From F1-120-MAGs238 sp964484185 (lineage in GTDB: Bacteria; Planctomycetota; Phycisphaerae; Phycisphaerales; UBA1924), in NCBI GenBank assembly GCA_964484185.1, contig CAZAEQ010000037.1, positions 1-41,694 of the forward strand: 41,694 bases of DNA, given 5' to 3'. Shown one piece after another: positions 8,386 through 15,694 of the stretch. The notes beneath the pieces are model-generated. The model was not told the origin of the DNA and did not search any database. It saw nothing but the letters and a program-made list of their open reading frames with translations. Numbering within the stretch: position 1 is the stretch's first letter; the number at the start of each line of letters is the position of its first letter. The position numbers and the translations under genes are program-made.

Positions 8386-8667
8386 ATGGCGCATAAAAAA
8401 GGTCAAGGCTCTACACGCAACGGTCGCGACTCTAACCCACAGTTCCTGGGTGTGAAGCTCTACGGCGGTCAGGAAGCCAAGCCAGGTTCAATCATCGTGC
8501 GTCAACGTGGCACACCAATTCAGCCTGGCTTCAACGTTCGTCGCGCCAAGGACGACAGCCTCTTTTCAGTGGTCGACGGAACAGTGATCTTCTCAGGTCG
8601 CAAGGTTCACGTCACTCCAGCTGACAAGACCGCCTCACGTCCGGCATGGCTCGTCGGCCACAAGTAA
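8386..8667 (+). CDS. rpmA: 50S ribosomal protein bL27
   Basis: The product has 93 residues and is a full bL27. The start MAHKKGQGSTRNGRDSN and the following FLGVKLYGGQ with GSIIVRQRGT are the family signature. bL27 is a late-assembling large-subunit protein whose N-terminus reaches the peptidyl transferase centre. There is no Phe-containing N-terminal extension of the kind processed in Firmicutes. An AGGGA lies eight bases before the ATG. In most bacteria rplU (bL21) is directly upstream; here a secreted protein is there instead. An intrinsic terminator follows about 25 bases after the stop, so the gene ends its transcript. Confidence 0.98.
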   Translation: MAHKKGQGSTRNGRDSNPQFLGVKLYGGQEAKPGSIIVRQRGTPIQPGFNVRRAKDDSLFSVVDGTVIFSGRKVHVTPADKTASRPAWLVGHK

Positions 8668-8692
8668 TTCAAGGTCTATTGTGTTTACCCCA

Positions 8693-8718
8693 AAACTCCG
8701 GCATCGGAGTTTTTTTTT
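8693..8718 (+). terminator. Intrinsic terminator of rpmA
   Basis: AACTCCG (8694-8700), loop GCAT and CGGAGTT form a seven-base-pair stem that runs into nine T residues (8710-8718). It lies about 25 bases after the rpmA stop, in the plus orientation. Structure and T-run are both typical. Confidence 0.92.
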
Positions 8719-8742
8719 AGCCTTTCTTGATGAGACCCGCCA

Positions 8743-9891
8743 ATGAGAGACCTTCGCCATTCCAAACTCGCCGATGTTCTGGTAACGTACTCGACTCGAG
8801 TGAAGCCCGGCGATGTCGTAGCTGTCATGGGTGACCCGATTGCGATGCCACTCATTGAAGCGGTGTTCGAATCGGTTCTCAAAGCTGGCGGCAACCCGTT
8901 CTACTGGCCACGAATGGAAATGGCTCAGGAAGCGGTCATGGAATTTGGCAGCAATGCACAAATCGGCTGGCAGAACCCGGTCATGCTCGAGATGCTGGAA
9001 AAAATCGATGTGTCAATTACCCTGTGGGGAGAGAACAACACGCGGTTCCTTACACGCTACCCCGCAGAAAAATCCGCCCTGCTCCAGCAGGCTCGCAAGC
9101 CCTATCTCAAGCGTTTCTTAAATAAAGCTGCCGAAGGAACACTTCGCTGGGTTGGCACACTCTGTCCGACTAACGCTGCCGCACAAGATGCGGAAATGAG
9201 CCTGCGTCAGTATGAAGACTTTGTCTATCAAGCTGGACTGCTGCACCTTCCCGACCCGGTCGCCGCGTGGCAGCAGGTGTTCGATCGTCAGGAAAAAGTG
9301 CGTAAATACTTGCAAGGTAAGAAAGTCATCAAGTTCCAGGTTCCGCCGCACAACGGCCACGATGGCACTGATCTCACAGTCGATGTAAGCAAGGGAATCT
9401 GGGTCAATTGTGGCGGCCACGAAAACTTCCCCGATGGTGAAGTCTTCGCCGGGCCTACCGGTGTCGATGGCCACGTCAACTACACATTCCCCGCCGTCTA
9501 TCAAGGCCGCGAAGTTCAGGGTGTGCGGCTGAAATTCAAAGCCGGCCGCGTGGTCGACGCCTCTGCATCTCGCGGCGAAGACTTCCTCTTCAAGATGCTC
9601 GACCAGGATCAGGGCGCACGCAACTTAGGCGAAATCGCGATTGGCACAAATTACGGCATTCGTGATTTCTCACGTAACACGCTCTTTGACGAAAAGATCG
9701 GCGGCACGTTCCACGCAGCAGTGGGGGCCGGATATCCAGAGAGCGGCAGCACCAACGAGAGCGGGCTCCACTGGGACATGGTCTGCGACCTGCGCGCGCA
9801 CAACGGCCTGCCCGGCGGCACGATCTCTGCTGATGATGAAATCTTCCATCGCAACGGCCGTTTCACTGATGCCAGTTTTCCTCAGCCCTAA
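8743..9891 (+). CDS. M29-family metal-dependent aminopeptidase
   Basis: The product has 382 residues, close to the 400-410 of AmpS/aminopeptidase T. These enzymes remove N-terminal residues from peptides with two metal ions. The expected ligands are present in order: Glu233 in FPDGEVFAGP, Glu297 in NLGEIAIGTNYGI, His324 in GGTFHAAVGAGYP with Tyr331 nearby, and His343 with Asp345 in GLHWDMVCDL. No signal peptide is seen, so the enzyme is cytoplasmic. The gene begins just after the rpmA terminator and so needs its own promoter, which I could not place. Its 3' end overlaps the convergent gene by four bases. Confidence 0.93.
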   Translation: MRDLRHSKLADVLVTYSTRVKPGDVVAVMGDPIAMPLIEAVFESVLKAGGNPFYWPRMEMAQEAVMEFGSNAQIGWQNPVMLEMLEKIDVSITLWGENNTRFLTRYPAEKSALLQQARKPYLKRFLNKAAEGTLRWVGTLCPTNAAAQDAEMSLRQYEDFVYQAGLLHLPDPVAAWQQVFDRQEKVRKYLQGKKVIKFQVPPHNGHDGTDLTVDVSKGIWVNCGGHENFPDGEVFAGPTGVDGHVNYTFPAVYQGREVQGVRLKFKAGRVVDASASRGEDFLFKMLDQDQGARNLGEIAIGTNYGIRDFSRNTLFDEKIGGTFHAAVGAGYPESGSTNESGLHWDMVCDLRAHNGLPGGTISADDEIFHRNGRFTDASFPQP

Positions 9892-10397
9892 TGGCCTCGA
9901 GTTTTTATAGCCGCGATAATCAGACTGATAATCGCAGGCACAAAGACCAATGCCCCGCCGACATACAGCAGATATCTTGCCCGCCAGCGAACTGTCGGAA
10001 GTTCCACGGGTTCAGAGTTGTCCATAAACGCGCTAGGCGCTCTTTTACAATGGGCACACACATTGCCCTTGTCAGTCGGGTCGCGCAGCTCGCCGCAGTA
10101 CTCGCACATTTTTCCTGCTTCGATAGAACTGGCATTTTCAATTTCATAGGTCCAGTCAACAGACTTGGCCTCTTCTTTTACTTCCGACAGCGCAATTCGG
10201 GCAGCTTCAAGTTCGCTTCGCGGCACTTGCACTCGCGGTGTGTTTCCTATTCCACCTTCCCATTGAACCACACGAGCTGTTGTCGACATCGCCTGCGCTC
10301 GAAATCCTCGATCCACCAGACACGCGGCAATCGTGTCGGCCTCGAAAGACGTCCTCGCATCGCAGAGATCGACCAGTTCATTGGGGTCTTGGGACAT
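9888..10397 (-). CDS. DUF2007-like/zinc-ribbon membrane protein
   Basis: The product has 169 residues in three parts. Residues 1-75 (LVDLCDARTSFEADTIAACL and ...RVQVPRSELEAARIAL) match the pattern of DUF2007 putative signal-transducing domains, a small alpha-beta unit. Residues about 98-120 hold CEYCGE...CAHCKR, a four-Cys zinc ribbon. A single membrane helix (about 143-164, YLLYVGGALVFVPAIISLII) ends the protein. The likely topology is cytoplasmic N-terminus with a C-terminal anchor. The function is unknown. The gene ends inside the 3' end of the M29 peptidase gene on the other strand. Confidence 0.8.
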   Translation of the reverse strand: MSQDPNELVDLCDARTSFEADTIAACLVDRGFRAQAMSTTARVVQWEGGIGNTPRVQVPRSELEAARIALSEVKEEAKSVDWTYEIENASSIEAGKMCEYCGELRDPTDKGNVCAHCKRAPSAFMDNSEPVELPTVRWRARYLLYVGGALVFVPAIISLIIAAIKTRGH

Positions 10398-10432
10398 GTG
10401 CTGGATTCTACACGCAAGAACAGATGACTGAT

Positions 10433-10870
10433 TCAGTCCTGTTGGCGCCGCCCCTTCTTGATCTCCGACCGGGCTTTCTTGGTCTGAATGCGTCGTTCTT
10501 TGGCTCCGCGAGAAGGCTTGGTTTTTCGCCGGATTTTCGGCCGCGTCATGGCTTGTACCAGCAGGGTCCGAAGCCGCTCCATCGTCGCATCGCGGTTCTG
10601 CCCCTGCGAGCGATGCTCATCGGCCTGAATAGTGAGTTCGCCGTCATCGCTCAGCAATCGGCCGGCAATTTCATTCAAACGTGCTTTGGCCCAGTCGGGC
10701 ATGGCGATCGACGAAATGTGGATCTTGAGCGTGCACTTACTCGCGCGTTTATTTACATTCTGTCCACCCGGTCCAGATGCAGACGAATAGGAGTACTCGA
10801 GCACGCATTCAGGAACGCGAATCCCCGGTGCCAGCTCAACTCCCCCGAGATTCACGCCCTCATCATTCAC
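10433..10870 (-). CDS. arfB: Peptidyl-tRNA hydrolase ArfB (class I release-factor-like)
   Basis: The product has 145 residues from the GTG at 10870. It holds the catalytic GGQ loop in SSASGPGGQNVNKRASK (Gly35-Gly36-Gln37) and ends in a Lys/Arg-rich tail (RRKTKPSRGAKERRIQTKKA) that in ArfB enters the empty mRNA channel of stalled ribosomes. There is no codon-recognition domain, so it is a ribosome-rescue hydrolase, not RF1 or RF2. The GTG overlaps the stop of the upstream thioredoxin-fold gene (GTGA), with AAGGAAG about 11 bases before it, so the two genes are translationally coupled. An in-frame ATG at 10894 would add eight residues inside that gene. Confidence 0.92.
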   Translation of the reverse strand: MNDEGVNLGGVELAPGIRVPECVLEYSYSSASGPGGQNVNKRASKCTLKIHISSIAMPDWAKARLNEIAGRLLSDDGELTIQADEHRSQGQNRDATMERLRTLLVQAMTRPKIRRKTKPSRGAKERRIQTKKARSEIKKGRRQQD

Positions 10871-11949
10871 TTTGCTGCCGCTTCCTTTTTCCACGCATTG
10901 AGTGTATCGCCAAGCACTTCCTTGAGTGTTCCATCGCTCGCGGCGATCGCCGACTCGAGCGTCGCGATTGCTTTTGAACTGTTCCCCGCGCCATGGTGGG
11001 CTTTCGCAAGAACTTCCAGGAGCGCAGCCGAGGGCTTCCCCGCGACGACTTGTGCCCGCTCACCTGCCCGAATCGCCAAGGCGTAATCACGTTGCTCAAT
11101 TCCCGGTGTGAGCACGATTGACCGCAGAATCTGTTCAAGCTCTGCCGCGCTGTTCTTCAGCGGGCCATCAACGCAGGCATTTCCCACTGCACTCGCACGC
11201 GTGCTGTCTTTGATCCGCATCAGCAGCGTGTTGAATTTCATCGTCAGTGCGGCGGTGTTAGTCGGATCCAATCGATACATCTCATCGAGTACCGGCAGCG
11301 ATGCTTCAAACTGTCCAAGCTCCAGCATCGAATTCGCCTGCTTCTTCAGCTCAATGATGCGTTTCACCTTGTCAACGTCGTACGTGCCCGCGGCAACTTT
11401 CGCAAGGACATCATCAAGCCCCTGCATCGGATGCCCGATCCATGCGACTCGACCACGCGCATCAATCACAAACGCAATTGGAATCCCAGACTGGCCAGCA
11501 GGCTCTTTCCACGTGACGTTCATTGTCTCATCACCGTCATACGCGATGGTGTACGCGATCTCTTCACCCTTCTCCTTTACGAAGTTCATCACCGTTTTCA
11601 GGCGCGTATCTTCGCGGTCTTTTTCGGGTGCATGTTCTGATGATGCAACTCCAACGATTCGTATCTCCGGGTACTTTCTTGCCAGTTGTGAAAGGTGACT
11701 GATGCTCTTGCGGCACGGCGGCGACCACGTGGCCCAGAACTCGACAACGTATGACTTGCCCGATTCAAACTCTGTGAGTTCTTCACCCTTTGCCCAGTAG
11801 TCCGTGCTCAGTGGAGGAGCCATGTCTCCAAGGCCCAGTAACTTGCGTGCCGCTGGCTGAGCTGTTCCTGCAGGGCCACTTTGCGGCTCCCGCGGCGGGT
11901 CTACAGCAAATAATCCAGCAAGTGTGACGATGGCAACCTGCGTAATCAT
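10867..11949 (-). CDS. TlpA/ResA-like thioredoxin-fold protein with Ser-Pro-Pro-Cys motif
   Basis: The product has 360 residues. A short hydrophobic N-terminus (ITQVAIVTLAGLFAV) suggests export. Residues about 40-190 form an AhpC/TlpA-type thioredoxin domain with VVEFWATWSPPCRKSI and the conserved cis-Pro region SGIPIAFVIDARGRVAWIGH. The active site reads Ser76-Pro-Pro-Cys79 instead of Cys-x-x-Cys, so the attacking Cys is gone. The rest (about 195-360) is helical and TPR-like (LELGQFEASLPVLDEMYRLD; AHHGAGNSSKAIATLESAIA). It may be a binding protein or a single-Cys peroxidase or isomerase rather than a disulfide reductase. It is coupled to arfB and divergent from the TonB-like gene. Confidence 0.85.
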   Translation of the reverse strand: MITQVAIVTLAGLFAVDPPREPQSGPAGTAQPAARKLLGLGDMAPPLSTDYWAKGEELTEFESGKSYVVEFWATWSPPCRKSISHLSQLARKYPEIRIVGVASSEHAPEKDREDTRLKTVMNFVKEKGEEIAYTIAYDGDETMNVTWKEPAGQSGIPIAFVIDARGRVAWIGHPMQGLDDVLAKVAAGTYDVDKVKRIIELKKQANSMLELGQFEASLPVLDEMYRLDPTNTAALTMKFNTLLMRIKDSTRASAVGNACVDGPLKNSAAELEQILRSIVLTPGIEQRDYALAIRAGERAQVVAGKPSAALLEVLAKAHHGAGNSSKAIATLESAIAASDGTLKEVLGDTLNAWKKEAAAK

Positions 11950-12123
11950 GTGAAATCCTCTATCGGCTATCCTAAGAGCTGAATTGTACGAGACCTGTCT
12001 GGTATTTACCGATCTTTACACCGGTTCCCCACGTATAGTTGAGACGCAAGCGGGCTTGAAAGGTTCATCGGCCTCAATGGGATAGGAGTGAGGCGGAATC
12101 AGGCACTGAATCATGGATTGACG

Positions 12124-13371
12124 ATGGCTAAGGGATTGCATATTTCGTTCTCGATCGACCGAACCACGATTTTCTCGCTTGGCTTGAGCACCGCCGCCCA
12201 TGTTGCTGCAATTTGTGGCTTGGCAACTGTGGTGGTGCAAGCCGATCCATCGACCGCCCGATCTGCCAGTTCGCTCTTGAGTCTTGATTCGCCATTAGCC
12301 CAGATGCCGGAAGAAAAGCGGGTCCCGCCGCCTCCTGCGACTCAACAGGATATCGAACGACTGTTGGCCAAGACACTTCCTGAAAAACCCAAGGAAGAGC
12401 CGGAAGAACTTCGCGTTCGTCTTGGCGTTGACGATGGAAAGACCGACACTGAATCCTGGCTTGGACATGCAGAAGCGACGGAGCAGAGTGCTACAAAGTC
12501 TCCAGTTGAGCAATCCGCATTCACTCTTGAGGCTGGAACGCCCGGTGAACTCCAGACGCCCGATTCAGCAGAGTCTCAACCGGCTGCTGCGACTCAAACA
12601 GCCACTCCTCCAGGTACTTCTGAAACCGAGGCCGTGGAAAAGCTGGCCCGTGAAGGCGCCGGAAAGAAAGAGCAAGGCTCGGGTTCAGATGAAGCTGATC
12701 ACCAGTTGAAAGAGTTGCAGGAACTTCAACAGCAGTTGCGTGCGCTCATTGGTACTCCAGTGCCCGCTGCAGTTGAGCAAAGTGAATACGCAGATCGTGT
12801 CAAGCCAGGCGCTGAAGGAATTGAGGGAAGCGATCGCAAAACGCAGGAAGCGAAAGAACGAGTCGAAGCGACCAAAGCAATGAAATCTGGCGCAGCCGCA
12901 CAAGAGCCTGTTCAAGCATCGAGCCCTGCCACGCTGACCAGTCCGACTCCTACCACGATATCGCGTCCACCCGTAGAAACAACAAATAGTGGCAATGGCA
13001 AGGCGCCCGGCGAGCCCGATGACGGCGAGTCGGAAGCAACCTCGCTGAAGGATCCGATTGATATCACGATCAACGGCCGAGTTGCTGCGGCCAAGGGCCT
13101 GAAGATCCGAACGGTGCAGCCAGAGTTCGCGACCACCACGCGACTCACAGCACGGCCGCGAAGCCCGCAGGTTTCCATCACATTCAACAAGGCTGGCAAG
13201 GTTGTTCGCGCTGCATTTACTCCCGGCAGGTCTACGGGCTACGACGATGTTGACCAGCCGCTTCTGAACGCCATTTATCGCTGGACCGCACGTGGCGAGA
13301 CGTTGGCCAAATTTGCCGCGGCCAGTCCGCGTGCAGAACTTACAATCACGGTCAACGTACTTTTCCCTTGA
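12124..13371 (+). CDS. TonB-like energy-transducing protein
   Basis: The product has 415 residues from the ATG at 12124. A short basic start is followed by one membrane segment (about 15-37, TIFSLGLSTAAHVAAICGLATV). A long low-complexity stretch rich in Glu, Pro, Ala and Thr (about 50-310) could span the periplasm. The C-terminal part (about 330-415) has VSITFNKAGKVVRAAFTPGR and LLNAIYRWTA, which match the TonB C-terminal fold. TonB passes proton-motive energy to outer-membrane transporters. No exbB or exbD is next to it. A GTG at 12088 would add 12 residues but sits on its own ribosome-binding sequence. Its partner gene follows after 38 bases. Confidence 0.72.
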   Translation: MAKGLHISFSIDRTTIFSLGLSTAAHVAAICGLATVVVQADPSTARSASSLLSLDSPLAQMPEEKRVPPPPATQQDIERLLAKTLPEKPKEEPEELRVRLGVDDGKTDTESWLGHAEATEQSATKSPVEQSAFTLEAGTPGELQTPDSAESQPAAATQTATPPGTSETEAVEKLAREGAGKKEQGSGSDEADHQLKELQELQQQLRALIGTPVPAAVEQSEYADRVKPGAEGIEGSDRKTQEAKERVEATKAMKSGAAAQEPVQASSPATLTSPTPTTISRPPVETTNSGNGKAPGEPDDGESEATSLKDPIDITINGRVAAAKGLKIRTVQPEFATTTRLTARPRSPQVSITFNKAGKVVRAAFTPGRSTGYDDVDQPLLNAIYRWTARGETLAKFAAASPRAELTITVNVLFP

Positions 13372-13409
13372 ATGCACTGGTAATCTGACTCAAAAGCGTC
13401 GATAACTCT

Positions 13410-14045
13410 ATGATGTCTGTCCGTATTGCCATACTCGCTTCATGCTCAATTCCGCTGGCTTTCGCCGCGGCCCAGCCCGCCCGTCCATGGGAAGCGAATC
13501 ACTCAATTATTCAGCCGGTGGATGCAGGCAAGGCAGATGTCAACGAGCTGTCAACCAGCAACTTCGTCCCTTCGATTGAACTGCAGCTTCCAACTCGATT
13601 CGAGAGGGTCTATCGCCTGAGCGATGTACTTCGCCGCGGAAGCAGCTGGGATATTCCGGCTGATCTGGCGAAACGCGAAGATGGATTCGTGCGGTTTTCC
13701 GGCGGAATCGCGGCGGTCTTCAGTTTCTCACAATACACATCCACCGCGCGGGGAAGAGTCTCTGAAATTCCAAATGGCACGGTATTTCGGCTCGATCTGC
13801 GGCCGCCGAGCCCGAGCGATGTGGTGTATTCCCCAGTTACGACGACAAGCTACAACGCTGTTTCGCTTGGAGTACTGAACGACACACGTGATCTTCGGTC
13901 GGCAGGAGCCGCGACAAAACCGCAGATTGTCGCCGCGGATATTCCAGGCACAACAGAACCAACGCGTTCACTCTGGACAGATGAACTGTTCCGTGGGCGC
14001 ACGCTGACCAATCTGCTTGATCAGACCGTGAATAAGCGTGACTAA
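13410..14045 (+). CDS. Secreted protein of unknown function downstream of the TonB-like gene
   Basis: The product has 211 residues. It begins with a signal peptide (about 1-21, VRIAILASCSIPLAFAAAQ). The mature part has no motif that I recognise. It contains a segment typical of a small beta-domain (FVRFSGGIAAVFSFSQYTST) and a Ser/Thr-rich stretch after residue 130. The gene starts 38 bases after the TonB-like gene in the same direction, so the two are likely cotranscribed and may act at the same envelope site. It converges with floA, leaving 28 bases between the stops. Confidence 0.7.
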   Translation: MMSVRIAILASCSIPLAFAAAQPARPWEANHSIIQPVDAGKADVNELSTSNFVPSIELQLPTRFERVYRLSDVLRRGSSWDIPADLAKREDGFVRFSGGIAAVFSFSQYTSTARGRVSEIPNGTVFRLDLRPPSPSDVVYSPVTTTSYNAVSLGVLNDTRDLRSAGAATKPQIVAADIPGTTEPTRSLWTDELFRGRTLTNLLDQTVNKRD

Positions 14046-14073
14046 ACAAGCTGCGGGATCTCAAGATTTCAAA

Positions 14074-15072
14074 CTAGCGTGAAGTGCCGGGGTCGCCAGC
14101 GATCGACGAACGCATATTGGTATCGGCCTGTACGTTCTTCATCTTGTACAGGTCCATGACGCCAATGTGCCCGCTGCGAAGTGCTTCTGCGGTGGCCTTG
14201 GGAACTTCTGCCTCGGCCAGAACGAGCAAAGCGCGGTTCTTCTGCTCTTCCGCTTTGAATTCCTGTTCCTGTGCAACTGCAAGTGCGCGGCGGGCTTCCG
14301 CGGCAGCCTGTGCCCGCTTCTTGTCTGCTTCAGCCTGATCGGCCTGCAGCTTGGCGCCAATGTTGTCGCCGACATCGACGTCAGCAATGTCGATCGAGAG
14401 AATTTCAAATGCGGTGCCAGAGTCAAGGCCTTTGGCAAGTACGGTCTTGGAGATGTTGTCGGGGCTGGCAAGAACTTCTTTGTACGTCTTGGCTGAGCCA
14501 ATGGTTGTCACGATACCTTCACCGACGCGCGCGATGATTGTTTCTTCAGTTGCACCACCGACCAGGCCGCTGATCTTGGTCTTTACTGTCACACGTGCTT
14601 TTGCACGAAGCTGGATGCCGTCCTGGGCGACTGCGTCGATCGTGGGGCGCGGGCCGCTTGGGTTTGGGCAGTCAATGACTTTGGGGTTTACCGAAGTCTG
14701 GACCGCATCGAGAATGTCGCGCCCTGCCAGGTCGATTGCTGTGGCAACGTTCCACGGGAGATCGATGCGAGCGGCCTTTGAAGCGATCAACGCGCTGACC
14801 ACGTTAGAAACGCGACCACCTGCGAGATAGTGATTCTCGAGCTGGTTGGTGCTGATGTCGAGTCCGGCCTTCACTGCGCGAATACGGCTGAAAACGATGA
14901 TCCGGGGATCAACGTTTCGCAGGCGCATGAAGAAGATTTCAAACAGACCCACGTGCGCGTTTGAAGCGAGCGCTCGAACCCAGAGGTTCACGAAGCCGAA
15001 GAGTGCAAAGAACACCACAAAGAGAATGAGGCCGCCGACGATTCCAAGTGTCCACCATACTGCTTGAGGCAT
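14074..15072 (-). CDS. floA: Flotillin-like protein FloA
   Basis: The product has 332 residues, the usual length for FloA. One N-terminal membrane anchor (about 8-31, LGIVGGLILFVVFFALFGF) is followed by the SPFH-type region with family-typical strings ALIASKAARIDLPW and AVAQDGIQLRAKARVTVKT. A helical coiled-coil tail rich in Ala, Glu and Lys (about 240-300) ends in the FloA-like GVMDLYKMKNVQADTNMR. FloA organises membrane microdomains and affects membrane fluidity. Short nfeD and long nfeD lie upstream on the same strand, the arrangement in which FloA and NfeD proteins usually occur. Confidence 0.95.
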   Translation of the reverse strand: MPQAVWWTLGIVGGLILFVVFFALFGFVNLWVRALASNAHVGLFEIFFMRLRNVDPRIIVFSRIRAVKAGLDISTNQLENHYLAGGRVSNVVSALIASKAARIDLPWNVATAIDLAGRDILDAVQTSVNPKVIDCPNPSGPRPTIDAVAQDGIQLRAKARVTVKTKISGLVGGATEETIIARVGEGIVTTIGSAKTYKEVLASPDNISKTVLAKGLDSGTAFEILSIDIADVDVGDNIGAKLQADQAEADKKRAQAAAEARRALAVAQEQEFKAEEQKNRALLVLAEAEVPKATAEALRSGHIGVMDLYKMKNVQADTNMRSSIAGDPGTSR

Positions 15073-15190
15073 AGTTAGTCTCGCTTAAATCTAGTTCGAA
15101 ATCAAGGCCCCAGTATAGCGAGCAATGGCGTTGGGTGTTTCGCAGCATCCCAGCCTGATTCCTGCAGCTTTGCAGTCATGCCTGTGCGAT

Positions 15191-15691
15191 TCAGGCGATC
15201 GGCCGAACCTTAATCTGATTCGCCTCGGCAATCGTGATCCTGACCCGCGTCCCCTTCTCAATCAATCGAGTCTCGGCGAATACCTCAAGACGCTCGCCGT
15301 TAATTTCGGCCAGTCCAACCGGCCGCAGATCGGTCAAAGTCACGCCCTCTGCGCCTACTAATGCTGCCAGGCGTTGACGTTCTGCCTCCGCCTCCTGGGA
15401 CTTCGCCAGCACCTCTTCCTCGGTAGGTGCGCCAATCGCTTTCCTTCCAAGTGCGGTGTTCCTCCAGATATTCACAAGCCCGAAAAACAGCAAGGGGCCG
15501 AACAAAACGACCATTCCTATGCCTACGAATCCCCAGGTCGTCGAATGCTTGAACAAGCACGCCACGCCGCTGATTGCCGAGATCGCCGCCAATGCAGAGA
15601 TAATCCCGGCCGATGGAATGAAGACTTCCGACGCTATCAGCAGCGCTGCAAGTGCAAGTAACGCGAGTCCCCAGATCAGCATTTCACCCAT
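15191..15691 (-). CDS. Short NfeD-family membrane protein
   Basis: The product has 166 residues. Three to four membrane segments fill the N-terminal half (LIWGLALLALAALLIASEVF...; GIGMVVLFGPLLFFGLVNIW). The C-terminal part (about 108-166) is the NfeD OB-fold: GVTLTDLRPVGLAEINGERL followed by IEKGTRVRITIAEANQIKV. Short NfeD proteins pair with flotillins in the membrane. The gene ends 118 bases before floA and starts four bases after the stop of the long NfeD gene, so the three appear to form one operon. Confidence 0.9.
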   Translation of the reverse strand: MGEMLIWGLALLALAALLIASEVFIPSAGIISALAAISAISGVACLFKHSTTWGFVGIGMVVLFGPLLFFGLVNIWRNTALGRKAIGAPTEEEVLAKSQEAEAERQRLAALVGAEGVTLTDLRPVGLAEINGERLEVFAETRLIEKGTRVRITIAEANQIKVRPIA

Positions 15692-15694
15692 GGG

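Noticed and set aside
10238..11086. 282-codon plus-strand frame across arfB and its neighbours
   Set aside because: It runs antisense to three genes with clear family motifs and looks compositionally random.
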